41,700 bases of DNA from Solirubrobacterales bacterium (GTDB lineage: Bacteria; Actinomycetota; Thermoleophilia; Solirubrobacterales; Solirubrobacteraceae), in the NCBI GenBank assembly GCA_003132505.1, contig PKXY01000010.1, positions 17,984-59,683 on the forward strand, in the 5' to 3' direction. This document shows positions 7,701 through 14,692 of the stretch, in pieces (the first letter of the stretch is position 1; every line of letters starts with the position of its first letter). The notes beneath the pieces were generated by a model. That model made no database searches and was not told the origin of the DNA. It was given only the letters and a program-made list of their open reading frames with translations. The position numbers and the translations under genes are program-made.

Positions 7701-9392
7701 ATGACCCGTCTCTCGAGCTACCTCCTGCCGACCGAGAAGGAGGCGCCTGCCGACGCCGAGGCGCTGTCGCACAAGCTGCTGGTGCGCGCCGGGCTCGTGC
7801 GCCAGATGGGCGCCGGGCTGTGGACGTGGCTGCCTGCCGGCTGGCGCGTGCAGCGTCGCATCGAGGCGATTCTGCGTGAGGAGATGAACCGCATCGGCGC
7901 TCACGAGATGCTGATGCCGCTGATCCAGCCGGCCGAGCTGTGGAAGCGGACTGGGCGCTACGCGATCGAGGAGCTGTTCAAGCTCCAAGACCGCCGCGGC
8001 GCGGAACTGGTGCTGGCGCTGACACACGAGGAGGCAGTGACCTCGCACGTCGCGCAGGTCGTGCGCTCCTACCGCGATCTGCCGCTGATCCTCTACCACC
8101 TGCAGGTCAAGGGCCGCGACGAGGCGCGCCCACGCGCGGGCGTGCTGCGAACGCGCGAGTTCGTGATGAAGGATTCCTACAGCTTCGATCGCGACCAGGA
8201 CGGGCTCGAGGCGAGCTACGCGCGACACATCGAGGCCTACGACCGGATCTTTGATCGAACGGGCCTGCGCTGGTATCGCGTCGCCGGCGACGTTGGGCAG
8301 ATGGGCGGCAGCGGCGCCCACGAGTACATGGCGCCGTGCGCGGCCGGCGAGAACGAGGTCGCCCTCGCGTCCGGCTATGCGGCGAACGTCGAGGTGGCAA
8401 GTGCAACCGCGCAGCCGGTCGAACTCGACGAGCGGCGTGACGCGCCGCAGGAGGTCGCGACGCCGAACGCAAAGACCGTCGCTGAGGTTGCCGGGCTGCT
8501 CGGGCTCCCGACCGGCGCGCTGCTCAAGGCGTTTCCCGTCCTCACCGAGGAGCGCGGCATGATTCTCGTGCTGCTGCGCGGCGATCATCGCCTCAACGAG
8601 ATCAAGCTCGGCGCGGCGCTCGGCGGCGCATGGCGCGCTGCGAGCGAGGCCGAGATCGCCGAGCAGATCGGTCCTGCCGGTTACATCGGGCCGGTCGGGC
8701 TTGATGGGCGCCTGCCGATCCTGCTCGACGACGGGGCCGCTCCCGGCGCCTACGTGACTGGGGCAAACCGCTCTGACACCCACCTTCGCGGCGTCGAGCC
8801 TGGCCGCGATTTCGTTTTCGAGCAGGGCGACGTCCGCAACGTCGAAGTCGGCGATCTCGTCGATGGACACCCGATCGAGATCGAGCCGGCGATCGAGGTC
8901 GGCAACATCTTTCAGCTAGGGACGCGCTACTCCACGGTGCTCGGTGCCAACTACCTCGACGAGCAGGGGAAGGAGCAGCCGATCTGGATGGGCTCCTACG
9001 GCATCGGCCCGGCGCGTATCGCCGCTGCAGCCGTCGAGCAGTACGCCGATCACGCGGGGATCTCATGGCCTGCCGCGATTGCGCCGTTCATGGTGCACCT
9101 CGTGGTCCTCGGCAAGCCGGGGAGCGTCGAGCGCGAACTCGCCGATTCGCTGTACGAGACGCTGATCGACGGCGGCATCGACGTCGTATATGACGATCGC
9201 GATCTCGGCGCCGGGCAGAAGTTCGCTGACGCCGAGCTCCTCGGCGCCCCGGTGCGCCTCACCCTTGGGCGACGCGCGGCCGAAAGCGGCGAGGTCGAGG
9301 TCCAGCTGCGTCGGGGGAGCGAGGCGCGCCCCAGCATTTCGCTGGCCAGCACCCTTGCCGACGTGGAGAAGCTGTGCAGCGAGCTCGCCTAG
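7701..9392 (+). CDS. proS: Prolyl-tRNA synthetase, bacterial type with editing insert
   Basis: Charges tRNA-Pro with proline; cytoplasmic class II synthetase. The 563-residue length and layout are those of the bacterial (ProS type 1) form: N-terminal GLVRQMGAGLWTWLPAGWRV, motif 2 region with RAGVLRTREFVMKDSYSF, a YbaK-like editing insertion from roughly residue 230 to 375 (including TVAEVAGLLGLPTGALLKAF), then motif 3 as GSYGIGPARIAAA, and an anticodon-binding domain ending with VYDDRDLGAGQKFADAELLG. The insert implies hydrolysis of mischarged Ala-tRNA-Pro. The last 19 bases overlap the start of the next gene. Confidence 0.96.
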   Translation: MTRLSSYLLPTEKEAPADAEALSHKLLVRAGLVRQMGAGLWTWLPAGWRVQRRIEAILREEMNRIGAHEMLMPLIQPAELWKRTGRYAIEELFKLQDRRGAELVLALTHEEAVTSHVAQVVRSYRDLPLILYHLQVKGRDEARPRAGVLRTREFVMKDSYSFDRDQDGLEASYARHIEAYDRIFDRTGLRWYRVAGDVGQMGGSGAHEYMAPCAAGENEVALASGYAANVEVASATAQPVELDERRDAPQEVATPNAKTVAEVAGLLGLPTGALLKAFPVLTEERGMILVLLRGDHRLNEIKLGAALGGAWRAASEAEIAEQIGPAGYIGPVGLDGRLPILLDDGAAPGAYVTGANRSDTHLRGVEPGRDFVFEQGDVRNVEVGDLVDGHPIEIEPAIEVGNIFQLGTRYSTVLGANYLDEQGKEQPIWMGSYGIGPARIAAAAVEQYADHAGISWPAAIAPFMVHLVVLGKPGSVERELADSLYETLIDGGIDVVYDDRDLGAGQKFADAELLGAPVRLTLGRRAAESGEVEVQLRRGSEARPSISLASTLADVEKLCSELA

Positions 9393-9997
9393 GCAAGCTT
9401 CGCCTGTTCGGACTCGATCGCTCCGGCCCGCCGCCACCGCAGACTGACGCCCGCGAGCCGTGGCGGCCGTGGACGATCCCGAACGCGATCGGCTATGTTC
9501 GCGCCGCGCTGATCCCCGCGTTTCTCGCGCTCGAGTACTCCTCGCGTCACGGTGTCAGCACATCCGCGGGCATCTGCTTCTTCATCGCAGGCGGCGGCGA
9601 CTACCTCGACGGGATCACGGCGCGAATCACGGGGCAGTACAGCAGACTGGGCGCCGCTCTCGACCCGCTGATCGATCGTCTGCTCGTAGTTGCGGGAGCC
9701 GCCGCGTGCTGGTCCTACGAGCTGCTCCCGCGCTGGGCCGTCGCCGTGCTCCTGGCGCGCGAACTCTTGATGCTCGTGGCGGGACAGGCGTGGTTGCGGC
9801 GCGGGCACGCGCTGCGCATCAACTGGCCTGGCAGAATTGCCGTCGCGCCGACGATGTTCGGGATCTGGCTCGAGGTGCTCGGGGCCCACGCCGTCGGTGA
9901 AGGCTTCTTTTTCACCGGCCTCGTGCTCGCCTGGATCGCGGCGATTGCCTACGTCCACGATGGGCTCGCGCAAACATCAGGCTCAAGTTCAGCTTGA
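9374..9997 (+). CDS. pgsA: CDP-alcohol phosphatidyltransferase (PgsA-like)
   Basis: Transfers a phosphatidyl group from CDP-diacylglycerol to an alcohol acceptor, in this subfamily usually glycerol 3-phosphate; an integral membrane enzyme. The 207-residue protein carries the complete CDP-alcohol motif DxxDGxxAR-x8-GxxxDxxxD, from D76 (DYLDGITAR) to D101 (GAALDPLIDRL). About five hydrophobic helices follow or flank it. The GTG at 9374 overlaps the end of proS; no better start exists before the conserved WTIPNAIGYVR segment, although the first 30 residues are poorly conserved. CdsA, encoded upstream, makes its donor substrate. The acceptor (glycerol phosphate versus inositol phosphate) is inferred, not proven. 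Confidence 0.82.
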   Translation: MQRARLGKLRLFGLDRSGPPPPQTDAREPWRPWTIPNAIGYVRAALIPAFLALEYSSRHGVSTSAGICFFIAGGGDYLDGITARITGQYSRLGAALDPLIDRLLVVAGAAACWSYELLPRWAVAVLLARELLMLVAGQAWLRRGHALRINWPGRIAVAPTMFGIWLEVLGAHAVGEGFFFTGLVLAWIAAIAYVHDGLAQTSGSSSA

Positions 9998-10022
9998 TCC
10001 TTGGCGATGACCGCTCTATACT
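9994..10022 (+). promoter_or_regulatory. Sigma70-type promoter of the RsiG-GarA-MerR operon
   Basis: TTGATC (9994-9999) and TATACT (10017-10022) are separated by 17 bases, the best sigma70-like promoter seen in the window. It overlaps the stop codon of the upstream phosphatidyltransferase gene, so the signalling operon can be expressed independently. The start of transcription would be near 10029, giving a leader of about 25 bases before the ATG at 10054. Confidence 0.65.
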
Positions 10023-10053
10023 CGCTGTTGCGCCCCCGGCCCGGAAGGACAAG

Positions 10054-10320
10054 ATGGACGAAACATTCCCCGATCTCGGCTCCCTCACAGACAAGGAGCT
10101 CAAGGAGCTGATCGCGCAGCTCAGCGGCGAGGAGACAGAGATCTCCTACCAGCGTCGCCTGCTGCACGGCAAGATCGACATTCTGCGCGCCGAGCTTGTC
10201 AATCGTCTGCGACGCAAGCACGACGGCGGTGAGGAGATCATCAGCGGCGCCGACGTGCAGCGCTTGACCGAGATCCTCGCGGGGCGAGCGAGCGCCGAAC
10301 CGGCGCCCGAAAACCAGTGA
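10054..10320 (+). CDS. rsiG: RsiG-like c-di-GMP-binding anti-sigma factor, single-motif form
   Basis: A small 88-residue helical protein. Residues 27-42 carry E(X)3S(X)2R(X)3H(X)3D (E27, S31, R34, H38, D42), which matches the RsiG signature E(X)3S(X)2R(X)3Q(X)3D except that His replaces Gln. In Streptomyces, RsiG holds the sigma factor WhiG when c-di-GMP is bound; basal Actinobacteria such as Rubrobacter have short one-motif RsiGs that dimerise. The length here fits that form. The ATG at 10054 has GGAAGGA upstream, which favours it over an upstream in-frame frame extension at 9994. The next gene starts one base or so after the stop. A WhiG-type sigma gene is not in this window. Function is inferred from motif, size and lineage. 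Confidence 0.8.
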   Translation: MDETFPDLGSLTDKELKELIAQLSGEETEISYQRRLLHGKIDILRAELVNRLRRKHDGGEEIISGADVQRLTEILAGRASAEPAPENQ

Positions 10321-10321
10321 G

Positions 10322-10798
10322 TTGGTAGTCGCGGTGGCCCTGCACTGCGCCGAGTGCGGCTTCGTCAACCCGGAGGGCGGGAACTACTGCCAGAAATGCG
10401 GCGCGCTGATCGGGGCCGAGGGTGGCGGCGATGCGACGACGGCGACCTACCGCGTCGGCGAGACCGGTGACTTCATTCCGGTCGACCTCGACGAGATGGC
10501 CGATGACGGCGCAGCACTCGTCATCCGCGCCGGGGGTGGTCGCGCCGGCGAGAGCTTCGCGGTGCGGGGCGAGCAGATGACGATCGGACGGCGACCGGAC
10601 TCTGCGGTGTTTCTTGACGACATCACCGTCTCACGCGACCACGCGCTGCTCGTGAAGCGCGGCAGCGAGTGGTTCCTCGACGACTGCGGCTCACTCAACG
10701 GCACCTACGTCAACCGCCAGCGAATCGACTCGCAGCGGCTTGACGACGGCGACGAGCTGCAGATCGGCAAGTACAAGCTGACCTTCCGCATCACATGA
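10322..10798 (+). CDS. garA: GarA/OdhI-like FHA protein with N-terminal zinc ribbon
   Basis: The FHA domain (about residues 63-158) closely follows mycobacterial GarA: TIGRRPDSAVFLDDITVSRD, GSLNGTYVNRQRIDS and DGDELQIGKYKLTF. GarA is a phosphothreonine switch, phosphorylated by Ser/Thr kinases, that controls 2-oxoglutarate and glutamate enzymes. A Thr-Thr pair at residues 39-40 (DATTATYRVG) sits where GarA has its phosphorylated ETTS motif. Unlike GarA, the N-terminus has a four-cysteine zinc ribbon: CxxC at C9/C12 and C23/C26. The start may be TTG 10322 or GTG 10334; both keep the cysteines. The gene follows rsiG directly and overlaps the MerR start (ATGA), the garA-merR order seen in mycobacteria. 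The metabolic role is inferred by homology. Confidence 0.85.
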   Translation: MVVAVALHCAECGFVNPEGGNYCQKCGALIGAEGGGDATTATYRVGETGDFIPVDLDEMADDGAALVIRAGGGRAGESFAVRGEQMTIGRRPDSAVFLDDITVSRDHALLVKRGSEWFLDDCGSLNGTYVNRQRIDSQRLDDGDELQIGKYKLTFRIT

Positions 10799-11538
10799 GC
10801 GCGATGCCCGACACCACGGCCGCCGAGGCGCGACGCGCGACGACGCGGTCGATGACGATTGGCGCCGTCTGCAAGGCGCTCTCGCCGGAATTTCCCGACA
10901 TCTCGATCTCGAAGATCCGCTACCTCGAGGACCAGCGACTCCTCGCTCCGCAGCGCAGCGCCGGGGGCTATCGCAAGTACAGCGCAGAGGACGTTTTGCG
11001 CCTGCGGACGATATTGCGCTTGCAGCGCGACGAGTTCCTGCCGCTGCGCGTGATCCGCCAGGAGCTTGCCAACGGCCGTGCCGGAGCCGCGGAGATGCCA
11101 GTCGCCACCGACGACGCCGGTCGGCGACGCTGGCGCCCGCAGGTCGGGGTCAGTGACGCGCCGGCCTACTTCAGCCTTGCCGACGTTCTGGAGGACACCC
11201 AGGCCGACGTAAGCCTGGTCCGCGAGCTCGAGGAGTACGGCGTCATCAAGGGCGAGGCGCGTGACGGCACGCGCTATTACGACGAGACCGAGCGGGAGAT
11301 CGTCCGTGCGGTTCGCGAGCTGGCTCGCTACGGCGTCGGCGGGCGCAACCTGCGCGTGTTCCGCTCATCGGTCGATCGCGAGTCGAACCTCCTGCAGCAG
11401 ATCCTCGCCCCGGCCCTGCGCTCGCGCAACCCCGAGCGTCGCAAGGAGGCGCTCGAGGCGCTGGAGAACCTTGCGACCGTGTCGACGCACCTCAAGCACC
11501 TGCTGCTGGTACGGGACCTGCGCCGAATCGCAAATTAG
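10795..11538 (+). CDS. MerR-family transcriptional regulator (Rv1828-like)
   Basis: A 247-residue regulator with an N-terminal MerR winged-helix domain: MTIGAVCKAL, then ISISKIRYLEDQRLLAPQRS and GGYRKYSAEDVLRLRTIL. A second segment (about residues 120-180: YFSLADVLEDTQADVSLVRE to YYDETEREIVRAVREL) looks like another helix-turn-helix-like module, followed by a helical C-terminal part that could dimerise. There are no cysteine metal ligands, so it is not a metal sensor of the classical kind. Order and size resemble the MerR gene that follows garA in mycobacteria. The ATG overlaps the upstream stop, and the next gene starts at its stop codon, so all four genes are likely co-transcribed. Target promoters are unknown. 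Confidence 0.85.
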   Translation: MSAMPDTTAAEARRATTRSMTIGAVCKALSPEFPDISISKIRYLEDQRLLAPQRSAGGYRKYSAEDVLRLRTILRLQRDEFLPLRVIRQELANGRAGAAEMPVATDDAGRRRWRPQVGVSDAPAYFSLADVLEDTQADVSLVRELEEYGVIKGEARDGTRYYDETEREIVRAVRELARYGVGGRNLRVFRSSVDRESNLLQQILAPALRSRNPERRKEALEALENLATVSTHLKHLLLVRDLRRIAN

Positions 11539-11951
11539 TGGAGCAGGAGGACCCGATCGATCGCGTGCTGAGCGAAAGCCAGGCGTTCGATGCCTTGATC
11601 GGCCTGGAGCTCACCGAGGTCTCCGCTGAGGTCGCCCGCGGCCGGATCGCGGTCCATGACGAGATCCGCCAGCCGTTCGGAGTTGTCCACGGCGGCGTCT
11701 ATGCAGCGATTGCCGAGTCGCTAGCCTCGCGCGGGACCCTCGCCGCGGTGGTGCGCAACGGTGCGATGGCGCTCGGACTAGCCAACGACACGAGCTTCCT
11801 GCGTCCGATCAGCCAAGGCGTGATCGAGTTCGTCGCCCGCCCGCTGCACCGCGGCCGGACAACCTGGGTGTGGGACGTCCAGGCGAGCGACGCCGAGGGG
11901 CGGCTCTGCGCCGTGTCGCGCGTCACGATCGCGGTACGAAGCCCGGATTAG
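11538..11951 (+). CDS. PaaI-type hotdog thioesterase
   Basis: A 137-residue single hotdog-fold protein probably hydrolysing an acyl-CoA. FGVVHGGVYAAIAESLASRG is the characteristic central helix with the HGG turn; an acidic residue (Glu in AIAES) stands at the usual catalytic position. The GTG at 11538 overlaps the merR stop (TAGTG), so it appears to be the last gene of the rsiG operon. Its stop codon overlaps the stop codon of the convergent nadE gene by a couple of bases (11949-11951 against 11948-11950). The substrate is unknown. Confidence 0.8.
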   Translation: MEQEDPIDRVLSESQAFDALIGLELTEVSAEVARGRIAVHDEIRQPFGVVHGGVYAAIAESLASRGTLAAVVRNGAMALGLANDTSFLRPISQGVIEFVARPLHRGRTTWVWDVQASDAEGRLCAVSRVTIAVRSPD

Positions 11952-13654
11952 CCCCGGTAGCCGTTGGTGATCGGCATGCGCCGGTCGCGGCCGAACGCGA
12001 GCTCGGTGAGCTTGATGCCGGGAGGCGCCTGGCGGCGCTTGTACTCCGCTCGGTCGACGAGGCCGATCACGAGGTCGACAGCATCCTCCGGCAGTCCGAC
12101 CGCTGTCAGCGCGTCACGACCGGCGTTTTGCTCGACGTAGCCGCGCAGGATCGTGTCGAGCACCTCGTACGGCGGCAGCGAGTCCTGGTCGCGCTGGCCG
12201 TGGCGCAGCTCGGCGCTCGGCGGGCGCTCGAGGATCGAGAGTGGGATCAGCACCTCAGAGCGGTTGCGCCAGCGAGCGAGCGCGTAGACAAGCGTCTTCT
12301 CCACGTCCTTGATTACCGCGAAGCCACCGGCGGAGTCGCCGTAGAGCGTCGAGTAGCCGACCGACATCTCCGACTTGTTTCCAGTCGTCAGGACCAGCCA
12401 GCCGAACTTGTTCGACAGGGCCATCAGCAGGTTGCCGCGGATCCGGGCCTGCAGATTCTCCTCCGTGATGTCCGGCTCGCGCCCGGCGAAGGCCGCCGCC
12501 AGGAGCGCGGCGTAGTCGGCCATCAGCGGGTCGATCTCCAGCTCGAGCACGTCGGCGCCGAGGCTGGCGGCGAGTGAGCGAGCGTCGTTCTGGGTCTCCG
12601 GCGATGAAAACGCCGAGGGCATCACGGCAGCCGTCACCTGATCAGCGCCAAGCGCATCGGTGGCGATCGCTGCGACGAGCGCCGAGTCGATCCCGCCGGA
12701 GAGGCCGAGCACGACGTGGCGGAAGCCGTTCTTGCGCACGTAGTCGCCCAGACCGCACTCGAGCGCCGCATAGATCTCGGCCTCGCGCGGTTCGAGGAGG
12801 GGAGCGATGCGAGGTGTGCCCCGAGCGGGTGGCGCGGATGGTGCCGGCAGCTCGACGCGCGCGAGAAGCTCCACGGCGGCACCCTCGCCCGCTTCCTCTT
12901 GCTGGAGAGCTGCGAGCTCGACGTCGCAGATCAACATCTCCTCCGAGAACTGAGCGGCCCGCGCGAGGAGCGTCCCGTCGCGGTCGAGTACGAAGGAGTG
13001 GCCGTCGAAGACGAGTTCGTCCTGTCCGCCGACGAGCGCGCAGAACGCATACGGAATAGCTGTCTCGGAAACGCGCGCGCCAACCACGTCTACCTCCCGC
13101 TGGAGCCCCTTCCCGGCGTGGTAGGGCGAGGCTGAGATGTTCACGATTAAGCCAGCGCCGGCGCGCGCGAGGTCCGAGCAGGGAGAGCCGGGGAGCCAGA
13201 TGTCCTCGCAGACCGTCAGACCGATGCGCCGCCCGTCGAGCTCGATCACGCCTGCGCTGACGCCCGGGGCAAAGTATCGCCGCTCGTCGAAGACGCCGTA
13301 GTTGGGCAGGTGGATCTTGCGATAGATCCCGGCGATGCAGCCACCCGAAAGCACGGCGGCGGCGTTGTAGACACGGTCGGCGCGCTCGGGGAAGCCGACG
13401 ATCGCGACTATCCCGTCGGTGTCTGAGGCAAGCCGCTCGAGGGCAGCGCGACAGTCCCGCAGGAAATGCTCCTTGTAGAGCAGATCCTCGGGCGGGTAGC
13501 CGCTTAGTGCCAGCTCGCCGAAGAGGACCAGCTCTGCTCCGGCCTCACGCGCAGCAGCGATGCCGCGCGCGACGAGCGCCTGATTGGCGGCGATCGCGCC
13601 GACCGTCGGATTGACCTGGCAGAGAGCGAGCCGGAGCCGTGGAGTATCTCCCAT
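11948..13654 (-). CDS. nadE: Glutamine-dependent NAD+ synthetase
   Basis: Final step of NAD synthesis: amidates nicotinic acid adenine dinucleotide using glutamine and ATP in the cytoplasm. The 568-residue protein is the two-domain form. The N-terminal nitrilase-type glutaminase has the triad E47 (FGELALSGYPPEDLL), K113 (YRKIHLPNYGVFDE) and C149 (TVCEDIW). The C-terminal synthetase has the ATP-binding SGGIDS at residues 319-324 and TTGNKSEMSVGYSTLYGDSA. The ATG at 13654 is preceded by a -10-like GATAAT eight bases upstream and no ribosome-binding site, suggesting a leaderless message. It is divergent from the riboswitch-controlled DPBB gene. Confidence 0.96.
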   Translation of the reverse strand: MGDTPRLRLALCQVNPTVGAIAANQALVARGIAAAREAGAELVLFGELALSGYPPEDLLYKEHFLRDCRAALERLASDTDGIVAIVGFPERADRVYNAAAVLSGGCIAGIYRKIHLPNYGVFDERRYFAPGVSAGVIELDGRRIGLTVCEDIWLPGSPCSDLARAGAGLIVNISASPYHAGKGLQREVDVVGARVSETAIPYAFCALVGGQDELVFDGHSFVLDRDGTLLARAAQFSEEMLICDVELAALQQEEAGEGAAVELLARVELPAPSAPPARGTPRIAPLLEPREAEIYAALECGLGDYVRKNGFRHVVLGLSGGIDSALVAAIATDALGADQVTAAVMPSAFSSPETQNDARSLAASLGADVLELEIDPLMADYAALLAAAFAGREPDITEENLQARIRGNLLMALSNKFGWLVLTTGNKSEMSVGYSTLYGDSAGGFAVIKDVEKTLVYALARWRNRSEVLIPLSILERPPSAELRHGQRDQDSLPPYEVLDTILRGYVEQNAGRDALTAVGLPEDAVDLVIGLVDRAEYKRRQAPPGIKLTELAFGRDRRMPITNGYRG

Positions 13655-13662
13655 CGCTGGGA

Positions 13663-13668
13663 ATTATC
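13663..13668 (-). promoter_or_regulatory. -10 element for a leaderless nadE transcript
   Basis: On the minus strand GATAAT (five of six to TATAAT) lies eight bases before the nadE ATG. A transcript starting seven or eight bases after the hexamer would begin at the start codon. Confidence 0.45.
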
Positions 13669-13723
13669 CCGGAGCACGCGGCGCCCTCCGGCGTGTCCCG
13701 GGTGGAGGGTCCGCAGGCTCCGC

Positions 13724-13729
13724 TACGAT
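13724..13729 (+). promoter_or_regulatory. -10 element upstream of the c-di-AMP riboswitch
   Basis: TACGAT on the plus strand, placed so that transcription would begin near 13736, exactly where the conserved riboswitch sequence begins. No good -35 box is visible. Confidence 0.4.
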
Positions 13730-13736
13730 TCACCGC

Positions 13737-13928
13737 GGTTCATAAGACCGCCGAGTCGTCCTGCATCCAGCGAGGGCGAGCGGGGGACCCACTGCCGGCC
13801 TCTGCGCGTCAGCGCGAAGGCCGGATGGGGCGAATCGACCGCGCGTCCGCGGTCGTAGCGACGGTGGATCACAGCTCGGGAGTGAGCTGTGACCGCGGCC
13901 GCGAGCCCGACAGCTAACCCCGTAGGCG
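13737..13928 (+). ncRNA. c-di-AMP riboswitch (ydaO/yuaA class)
   Basis: The leader of the DPBB gene contains the conserved blocks of the actinobacterial ydaO/yuaA element in order: CGCCGAGTC near 13750, GAGCGGGGGACCCA near 13778-13791, GGGGCGAATC near 13827, and CCCGACAGCTAACCCCGTAG ending near 13924. Two variable arms lie between them (a CCGGCC...GGCCGG arm and an arm around CACAGCTC...GAGCTGTG). This class binds cyclic di-AMP and usually turns genes off; in actinobacteria it commonly precedes cell-wall hydrolases such as Rpf proteins, which fits the gene that follows. The element ends about 18 bases before the start codon, so control could act on translation or on transcription. Confidence 0.93.
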
Positions 13929-13946
13929 GCGATGTAAGGAGTGCAA

Positions 13947-14681
13947 TTGATCGCTGAAAGGCTGATCGCGCCCGTCGCGGGCGCGATCGCAGTGACGTTG
14001 GTCGTCGCTTTCACCGGTACGGCGGCAGTCGCGAGCAGCAGCACCGCGCCACCGGCGCCAGTCATTGGCGCGAGCGGCGTTAGCGGGAACACGGGGGAGG
14101 CAGTCGTCTCGAGCATCACGGCACGCAACGTGTTGGCGGACCACCGCGTCACCGTCACGGGCGTGCTTGAGACCACGACCACGCTCGAGACCACGACCGG
14201 ACTTGACACCCCGACCGGGCTCGAGACCCCGACCGGGCTCGAGACGGTGGTCCTCCAGGAGCGCGTCGCGCACCGCTGGCGCTTTGCAGCACGGGCGCGC
14301 AACGTCGCCGGCACCTTCGCGCTGTCGTTCCGCCCGCGCGGCCTCGGCGTGCACCCGATGCGCCTGCGCGTCGCTGGGTCGGACGGAGTCGCGTACGTGC
14401 CCACCGCGCGCCTGGACGTCTTTCACACGGTGCTCGCTTCGTGGTACGGACTCGGCGGGCTGACCGCCTGCGGCGAGGAGCTCACCCCCCACACGCTGGG
14501 CGTCGCCAACCGGACGCTGCCGTGCGGAACGCCGGTCACGCTGCACTACCGCCGCCGCACGCTGCGCGTGCGCGTGATCGACCGCGGGCCCTACGTCACC
14601 GGGCGCGACTACGACCTCACGTTCGCAACCAAGGAGGCGCTCGGCGCCGGCGACCTGACCGAGGTCTGGGCGAACCACTAG
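13947..14681 (+). CDS. Secreted RlpA-like double-psi beta-barrel cell-wall protein
   Basis: An exported protein of about 244 residues. The N-terminus is a hydrophobic signal or anchor (LIAPVAGAIAVTLVVAFTGTAAVAS). Next comes a Thr-rich linker containing a six-residue repeat (LETTTT, LETTTG, LDTPTG, LETPTG). The C-terminal domain is a double-psi beta-barrel of the RlpA/3D type: ASWYGLGGLTACGEELTP, NRTLPCGTPVTLHYR and VRVIDRGPYVTGRDYDLT, with the conserved aspartate in VIDRG. Such domains bind or cleave peptidoglycan. The annotated-looking GTG at 13941 is too close to AAGGAG (13936-13941); TTG at 13947 has a proper five-base spacing and is preferred. Expression is very probably controlled by the c-di-AMP riboswitch upstream. 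Convergent with dinB after an 11-bp gap. Confidence 0.85.
   Translation: MIAERLIAPVAGAIAVTLVVAFTGTAAVASSSTAPPAPVIGASGVSGNTGEAVVSSITARNVLADHRVTVTGVLETTTTLETTTGLDTPTGLETPTGLETVVLQERVAHRWRFAARARNVAGTFALSFRPRGLGVHPMRLRVAGSDGVAYVPTARLDVFHTVLASWYGLGGLTACGEELTPHTLGVANRTLPCGTPVTLHYRRRTLRVRVIDRGPYVTGRDYDLTFATKEALGAGDLTEVWANH
14165..14245 (+). repeat. 18-bp tandem repeat, about 4.5 copies, in-frame
   Basis: Imperfect 18-base units (CTCGAGACCACGACCGG-like and CTCGAGACCCCGACCGG-like) run head to tail within the DPBB gene and encode the six-residue Leu-Glu-Thr-Thr/Pro-Thr-Gly linker repeat. Copy number could vary between strains without breaking the frame. Confidence 0.85.
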
Positions 14682-14692
14682 ATCTGGGGCGT

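Noticed and set aside
7575..8870. Long minus-strand open frame (431 codons) opposite proS
   Set aside because: Arg/Leu/Gly/Asp-rich translation typical of an antisense shadow in GC-rich DNA; proS on the other strand is unmistakable.
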